NCBI RefSeq assembly: GCF_037042905.1
Contig: NC_087252.1
Coordinates: 20,849,701-20,913,700 of the forward strand
DNA from: Lytechinus pictus
Taxonomy: Eukaryota; Echinodermata; Echinoidea; Temnopleuroida; Toxopneustidae
Direction: 5' to 3'
Length of the DNA stretch: 64,000 nt
Position 1 is the stretch's first letter, and each line of letters begins with the position of its first letter. This document shows, one piece after another, positions 57,170 to 64,000 of the stretch. Under the pieces are notes generated by a model. That model had not been told where the DNA came from. It made no database searches and worked only from the letters and a program-made list of their open reading frames with translations. The position numbers and the translations under genes are program-made.

Positions 57170-58061
57170 ACTTAACTTTTAAAACAATAATAATATATTT
57201 AAGAGTAACTTTTTATATTCATGCATACAAGTGTTAATGAGTTCACTTTAATAAAAAAAATAAAGTGGGTTTCAAAAGCAGTTTTAAAGTCGTCCAATGT
57301 GTAGCTTGTTTGAGTGAATTTTAAGTTTATAAAACTGAGGCGCTGGGGGCAGCATGAGTAAAATGAATGTTCATCATGTGTTTTTGTCAAGATTGGAGGA
57401 ACAATCAACAATTCTTATGGTGTGAACTTGAACAAAGATGTCGTGTTTGCTTGTAAACACAGTTTTAAATCATAAAGTAAATAGTCTTTGATTGTAAAAG
57501 TACTACATTTACAGTATTGCTTTCTAAAAAGCAAAATATTAGAGATTCCATGAAATGGAAGTTGACCAATGATGGATGACAATGTCATGAAATAAGGTCA
57601 TACATGTACTTTCCAGATTATCCAGAAGTGGTCACGCAACAACAATTTTGGTTGAAGTCGAGGTGGAAAATATATTTTCAGATTGAATCCAGCCAATTTG
57701 TAGGTCTAAATACATATGAAATTACCCAAGCTGAGAAGATGCGCATTTTTCATATTGTATATTTGCTTTTTGGGATGGTCTCTCTCTGTCTTTCTGTTTA
57801 TATTTTCCAATATCCCTTCAAATTAGGAAGCAGCAATACACGACAGCTTGCGAGAGCCATGCCCTAATTGATCAAACAAAAAGTTCTGTTTCATTCATTT
57901 TGAGTCAATTTGACAAGAGTTTAATTTCGGCAGGATGAAATGGGCCCTTTCAAGGGCTTGGTTGATATGTGTAATACTGGAAAAATCTCTTCAGTTTGAC
58001 AACTTGACATGGTGAACAGTCAATGTATCTGGGCCCCGTCTTTAGAGCTGCAATTGATCTG
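57170..58061. other. Intergenic, no gene seen
   Basis: AT-rich; an 87-codon frame at 57604-57867 has no recognised domain. Confidence 0.4.
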
Positions 58062-58568
58062 GGGCCCGTCTTACAAAGAGTTGTGATTGATCTGATCTAT
58101 CGCAACTATGAAAGCCACCATCGTCAACATCTAAACTACACGTTTGTTCAAAATAATAGTACTAGAAATGATGTATATTCATACATTATCTGTTTTCTTG
58201 ACAATTCAGTATGCTTCTTTTTGTTTTCAAAGGACATCAAACAAAATCTCCAAAAGAAAAAAATTATGACATTATTGGATTTCCATAGAGTTACGATCGA
58301 TCTGATCAATTGTGACTCTTTGTAACTTTGTAACCACAACTATGGAAAGCCAGCAACATCTAAAATGCGATTTTTTGTTTTTTCACAATACTTTCTAGAT
58401 ATGATCATATATTCATTTCATACATTCTCTTGAAGAAACAGTGTGATTCTCTTTGTTTACTGAGGATATTGTGCAAATTTTCTGTAGAAAAAATTATGGT
58501 ATGGATGGATTTCCAATACAGTTGAGATTGATTGGATCAATCGTAAACTCTTTGTAAGACGGGGCCCT
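58062..58568. repeat. TIR element (GGGCCCGTCTTACAAAGAG), copy 2
   Basis: GGGGCCCGTCTTACAAAGAG mirrored by CTCTTTGTAAGACGGGGCCC, with inner copies of GATCGATCTGATCAATTG at about 58296. Confidence 0.8.
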
Positions 58569-58712
58569 GATGTACAGGTATTCAGGGGCTAGTCTGCAAG
58601 CACAGACTCAAATTGGACACTAGCCTTTAAACAAGGCCCTGTATCTGTTATGATATTTATGTATATCAAACACCTACCGGCTGAAAAAAAGACTACCGGT
58701 AATCGCGAAAGA

Positions 58713-60233
58713 CCGGGTGAATGCAAGGATTGAGAGCCAAGTTGCTTAAAGTTGAATTAAGAAGACGATTCCAAATATTGAGATATTTACATTAATAGCA
58801 ACCTTACAACCCCCAAAACACTAATAGGTGATTCGACCCCCCATTTTCTTTTTTCAAAATAGTGAATTTGAACGATTTATCCCTACCCATTTTCCCTGAG
58901 TTCGCTCCTGCAATGCCTACCGAGACGGGTGTTCTTTGAGTGTGACGTCACCGGGGGGTATTCGGTCCCGGTGAAGTAAACAAGGCAGTGCCGTTTTGTG
59001 TACTATGCACGTACTCCTTCATATATGGAATAACTGCAGTTGAAGTTGTATCTGCGAGCCATAGAACTTGCAAAGAGGAAATGATTAAAATATTTGTGGC
59101 CGCGCGTACTATTATTCCAAATATGTGAATTCCCTCAGAATGATACCATAGACCCTAAAGGAATAATTTCAAGGTGAATAATATGAAATTTGATCGAGAT
59201 CTTCTCACCAGTCGATAACGTAGCAGACGTGTTATTATGACATATTTATCCGCGTGTGACGCGGCTCTTGCAAAAAAACACAGTTGGTTGCGGAATTGCT
59301 TTGTGCCGACCGGCCGCCCGCTCCGGCGCAGCTAGCTGTCGAGCTACCGTACCGTTCTTGTTGTCTTCAACCATAGAGATGTATACTAATTACTATATAT
59401 CTTTCTGTCTTCAACTCACTTCCGAATTGCGTTTGTATGTGTGACGGTGACCCCTAGCGTAATTAAATATAGAAAACAACTCAGAAGGCCGAGAAAGAAT
59501 ACTATACGTTTGGTTCAAGATTGTTCTGTGGAATGAGCTATGAGTGGAAATGATCCAGAGGATATAAAAGTGGAGTCAAAGACAAAAGAAAAGAAGAAAA
59601 AACGCCAGGGGATCGCTGCACGGCCATGAACTAAGTCGACATACCTGACCATAACAGTACACTCAATGCCTGGGTGTTGTGTGTACTAGTATTATGCGTT
59701 CAGCGCGCGCTGAGCTAGCCGCCGGAATTACTTTCCAGCTACTCACTTGATTGAACATCGTGATAAAATAAATGAGAAATAGTGAAAATATCATTCAATA
59801 ACTCACTGTTTGCTATCTTACATCATGATTGAAGAGTTCATGGTGGTTATTCATACTGTTTTTTATACAGGGAAAGTAAAGATTTGTACATATCAGTCCT
59901 ATTTGTTTGATTTGAGTTGCTTTGAAAAAAAATTGTAAAATATCTTTCTCTCTCTGCATAGCATTTCTGTATGACATTCAGGCACCTCTTATACTAAATT
60001 CCCCCCGGTGACGTCACACTCCGAGTGACTTTTCTGTACACTCGTCTCTCGGGCTCTGACAGGTGGCTAATTTCATAGACTTTCAAAGCAAAATATCGAG
60101 AAGGCAGAGGATTATTGTGACATGCTATGTGTTTGAACAACTTATATATACTATATATTGTATGTAGAACCTATATTTATGGAAACTCACCCCCTTCTTA
60201 ATTCAACTTTAATCTCGCGCTCACTCGGGTCTT
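58713..60233. mobile_element. Foldback element, about 1.5 kb
   Basis: GACCGGGTGA...AGTTGAATTAAGAAG at left is mirrored by CTTCTTAATTCAACTTTAAT and TCACTCGGGTC at right. Inner arms match again: GAGTGTGACGTCACCGGGGG and CCCCCGGTGACGTCACACTC. Inserted within a TGCAGACTA-type repeat (58590 and 60300-60480 halves). Confidence 0.75.
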
Positions 60234-60751
60234 GCCAACTCTCTTCGTCGGCTGCTAGTCTCTTCTCAGTCACTACTTGACAAGGAATATGTAGCCAAGT
60301 CTCGAGGCCTTGTCAAACGACTGGGTGGAGACAAGACTCTAAAGCCCTGTAACTGCGGCCACAGTACATTCTGAGTGAATCTACATGAATCATGTACATG
60401 TGTATGGTAGTCTCACTATCAGACTGCAAATGATGTGCACTATGCAACAACCAAAGGTCTGCGCCTCAAGAGTATCCAGGTGCAGCACCAGGGTATTTTA
60501 TTATATTGGCAAGACGACCTACATGTATTATTCGGCGTGGAATACAGAAATAATTTTCTTTCCCACTTGGCATGAGATGTCACAATGGAAATCCATATTA
60601 GAGACTATGCCTACATGTATGACCTACATGTAAGTACATGTAGGACGACCTAAAGGCCAAAGGTGGCATTTTTTCTGAATTGTTTTTAAAGTATCTTCAA
60701 CAATGCAAGAATACTGTACATAATGTACATGAAGAGAATGATATTTAGGAT

Positions 60752-61108
60752 GTGTCCAGCAAATCAGGAGTTATCTTTTTTTTTTTCTTGCCAAGGTCAA
60801 AAAGTCCCACTACATGTACATGTATACAAACTGCTAAAAAAAGGGTACAATACATAGGGGAAACCAAGACCACACTCAAGAAACGATTCTACGGGCACAG
60901 ATCCACCGTCAACACAGCAAAGCTGGACACTCCAGTTGGCCGCCATTTTAACCTCCCCAACCACTCCATCACTGACATGATGCTACAGGGCATCGAATCT
61001 TTAGGTACCCGTCCTGACTCAGTCCGTACTAGCAGGGAGAAGCTCTGGATGAGACGACTTCGCACCACCCAACCTCATGGCCTGAACATCCAAGAGGGGA
61101 ACGACTGA
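60752..61108 (+). pseudogene. GIY-YIG endonuclease fragment of a Penelope-like retroelement
   Basis: The frame encodes VQYIGETKTTLKKRFYGHRS, then PVGRHFNLPNHS and REKLWMRRLRTTQPHGLN, the GIY-YIG (YIGET), Arg, His and terminal PHGLN landmarks of Penelope-like element endonucleases. The domain nicks target DNA for target-primed reverse transcription. The reverse transcriptase and the first beta strand (IYxC before YIG) are absent, and the frame start is low-complexity T-rich DNA, so it is a 5'-truncated copy. The trailing T-rich region to about 62090 is probably its 3' end. Confidence 0.82.
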
Positions 61109-62100
61109 TTTTTCTTTCCTATCCACTTTCAATTTATATATACATATAATTTTTCCCCTCAGCTCTTTTGAATAGTTACATTATAGTTTCTTACTCTACT
61201 TTCCTCCCATATCTCATACAAGCTCAGCTCCAATTTTTCCTTCCTTATTCAGGCGATATAATAATTATTTTATATATATATATATATTTGTCTTTTCTCC
61301 ACTCACCTCTTTTAGATTTACCACATTTGCTTATTTACATGTATACTATGGTTTCTTCATAATACACCCCCTCTCTTTTATATTTGCTTTTACCTTTTTA
61401 GGCAATTTGCTTCCTCTTTTTCACATATACAGGTTTTTTGGGGTTTTTTTCCTACTATATAGTCTTATGTTTTTTTCCCGTCACACCTAGCGGATTACAA
61501 TATCAGTTACACCATATGTGTATTTATATATTTTTTCATATACATTTCTTTTTTTGGATATATTTATATACATATCACTTATAGATACATATTTACACTT
61601 ACCTTCTTCTCTTAGTTTGTTTAATGCTTTATCATATATACTTATATGTCTTTTGCACATTATCAGTTGTTCCCCATTCTTTTTCTTTTTTCCCCCCACT
61701 CTTATGCACCAGTTTATTAAGCCTTTCTTTGTAACCTGTTTGACCCACCTCTCACTAATTCTCTTGTTTTTCATCCCATTATCACTGTTTTGTTCCAGAT
61801 CCTGTTTGATGTTGGCTGCCTCATTATTTTAATCCCTCTTGGCTTGAGGTCTTTTACTGGCCTTACTTACACTAACTTCCCTTTGTGTCTGCCTACATGT
61901 ACTCCTTTTCTTTCATCCCCTTCACTAACCTGATTGGTCTTCTCTACTCACTAATGCCCCTTTTGTCTCCTTGTTTCTAGTGTTGCTGTAGCTTGTTTGT
62001 GGTCTATATTATGGTTGTTCCACTTTAAATGTTTGTCATTTTGCCTCCGACGAAGATTCTGCTAGGATCGAAAGCTTAGGCCCCTTTTTGACTTACTAAA
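61109..62100 (+). mobile_element. Probable 3' region of the Penelope-like copy
   Basis: Pyrimidine-rich, with TA repeats near 61271-61290. It ends with GCCTCCGACGAAGATTCTGC then TAGGATCGAAAGCTTAGGCC at about 62044-62083, similar to conserved 3' motifs in such elements. Confidence 0.55.
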
Positions 62101-62250
62101 CTGCTAAAAATTCAGAAATAGGTTGAAATTCACCATTAATCATATGTTCAATATAAATTATCAACATTTCTTGCAAATTTTTACAATTTTTCCCAGCCAG
62201 GGAAAAAAAATACACGGGGGCTGGGAGTGATCAAGCCCCCACTTAAAAGG

Positions 62251-63484
62251 GCACTGGAAACTATGAAACGAAGGGAGCCCTGCCTGGAATCCCCATTCAT
62301 TGCAATGTTCCAATGATGCAGAATTAGGCATTAAAGCAGATACGAACCAATAGCGCCATCTCGAGTCCTCAACTACTCATACACGTGTACCTGGCAAGTT
62401 TCCTGACCCATAATGCTAGTATAGATATATGGACTGCTTTGAGAGGCATGGTTGTTTCTAGAGGTTCAAGGGGACCGCAACGCGACTATGCACGAGGGCT
62501 TTGCCCGAGGGCATGGTCTGGCCGATGCGGTACCCGCGAGCCGAATTGAAACAACCATGTCTCGAATATAAAAGCAGTCCATATATATTTTATGAACCGA
62601 ATTATTAAACATTAGATCTAACGTTAGGGGCTGGTATCCGCAATCACCGCAGAAAGCAACATTTTGCATGCAATCAAATGGGGATCTCAGCCAAATTTTG
62701 CTATGCCCGTCGTTAAGGGGCGGGTCAGGGGGCAACGGGCAGAAATCTTGTTAACTATGCCCGTTGCCCTTGGTTACCACCTTAGTTTGTTGTTTTGAAG
62801 GCATGGTCGTTTACATGACCTCAGTTTTGACCAATCAGAGGAACGGATTATTCGACATTCTTAAAGAGAGGTTTATAATGTAGTCTATAGACCCACTTGA
62901 ACTATTCAATACATTTATACTGCAATAATTATGTTACCAAGTAGCAAAACAATTACTTTTCCTTTCAAAACATTTTAGTTTCTCTATACAAATATAATTA
63001 TAGGTCAATTAATTCTCTGTAAGTAGAGCACTGGAAACTATGAAACGAAGGGAGCCCTGGAATCCCCATTCATTGCAATGTTAAAGCTTATCCAATGTTG
63101 CATAATTAGGCATTGAAGCAGATACGAACCAATAGCGCCATCTCGAGTCCTCAACTACATGTACTCGTACATGTACCTGGCAAGTTTCCTGACCCATAAT
63201 GCTAGTGTAGTCTAGTAATATACATGTAGACCCACTTGAATGATAACATGCTAAATAACTACTCAATACATTTATACCGCAATAATTATGTTACCAAGTA
63301 GCAAGCCAATTACTTTTCCTTTCAAAACATTTTAGTTTCTCTATACAAATACAATTATCCGGAGGTCAATTTATTCTCTGTAGTATTACAGTAGTAGATA
63401 CATGTATATCTGAAAATGTATATTTTAAGACTATGTATTATAACACACAGTCAATGAGAGACCACACACAGTTCACTCTCCCTA
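62251..63484. repeat. Tandem segmental duplication
   Basis: GCACTGGAAACTATGAAACG...CCCCATTCATTGCAATGTT followed by the AGCAGATACGAACCAATAGC element occurs from 62251 and again from 63028. The first copy carries about 460 bp extra (62420-62880). Confidence 0.82.
62424..62581. repeat. MITE nested in the first duplicate
   Basis: ATATATGGACTGCTTT mirrored by AAAAGCAGTCCATATAT, inner GGCATGGTTGTTTC and GAAACAACCATGTC. Confidence 0.75.
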
Positions 63485-64000
63485 AGTTGTGAAAAGTAGC
63501 CCCTGAAAAAAAAAATTTGCATGTTCCCGGTGCTCAGACAATCATCATTCTAGTACTTTAATACGTCAAATATTCTTTGAGCTGCCAACTTCACAGCCAG
63601 ACTGGATCAATCCCAGTTAGAAACATCCTTATTTTCTTCTGGCAATAATCCGACAGGAAGAAGTTATCTAAATTTAACAGCAAACATCTCTGTCCATAGA
63701 TCGTCACTGGACACATCAAATGGGATTTGGGGGGGAGGAGGAGGACACAATGACAGATTCGGCCTGGAATTCGTGCTTGGCATGAGATGTCACAATGGAA
63801 ATCCATATTCTGGAACAGATTCGGATCAGCAATTAACGAGGCATGTCACTGTAGTCAGCAATGAAGACCCCAACGTTTTCATTATTAATAGGATATGCTC
63901 AATGTATTATCAACAATACCCTGTACAGGTGTAAGTAACTCTGGGTGTACACAGTACATGGACATTGAATGAATACAAGTGTATACTTTCCCCATTCTTG
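63485..64000. other. Window end, no gene seen
   Basis: GGCATGAGATGTCACAATGG with AAATCCATATT at about 63779 is identical to a stretch at about 60570. Nothing else recognised. Confidence 0.45.

Noticed and set aside
1..64000. CRISPR arrays, operons or prokaryotic defence systems
   Set aside because: The sequence is clearly eukaryotic (spliced genes, polyadenylation signals); direct repeats seen lack unique spacers of constant length.

Overview
This window is AT-rich, intron-rich nuclear DNA from a marine invertebrate. The dense, unrelated foldback and terminal-inverted-repeat elements, the very frequent TACATGTA motif, and the style of the three genes suggest an echinoderm, most likely a sea urchin. 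That assignment is inference; no species-level marker is visible.

Three protein-coding genes can be assembled with consistent splice phases. (1) On the minus strand, 963-12582, a complete four-exon homologue of the secreted protein out-at-first (OAF), 283 residues. (2) On the plus strand, 13146-18347, a complete four-exon RPLP1 gene (60S acidic ribosomal protein P1, 113 residues) ending in the P-stalk tail. OAF and RPLP1 are head to head, with about 560 bp between their start codons that should hold a shared or back-to-back promoter. (3) On the minus strand, 29518-49837, nine exons of a transmembrane adaptor resembling vertebrate PAG1/Cbp: one membrane helix, a juxtamembrane Cys-Ala-Cys, proline-rich patches, 17 tyrosine motifs of the YxxV/I type and a C-terminal PDZ ligand. 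Its first coding exon was not found and may lie beyond 49837.

Everything else is intron or intergenic DNA filled with repeats. 1-13 kb: OAF introns carrying a minisatellite-bearing element (2295-3224), a 1.7-kb foldback (4311-6021) and several MITEs. 13-18.5 kb: RPLP1 introns, one holding an inverted copy of a MITE also present in OAF intron 1. 18.5-29.5 kb: intergenic, with mariner-like and other inverted-repeat elements. 29.5-50 kb: the PAG1-like gene, including a roughly 150-bp tandem array (36.9-38.4 kb) in which each unit repeats the end of a tyrosine-motif exon together with its splice donor. 50-64 kb: repeats only, including a GIY-YIG fragment of a Penelope-like retroelement and a tandem segmental duplication at 62.2-63.5 kb.

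The most unusual signal is the exon-tail array inside the PAG1-like gene: most units keep an open frame with a YATV-type motif and a good donor, so it is either a decaying duplication or a reservoir of alternative SH2-ligand exons.
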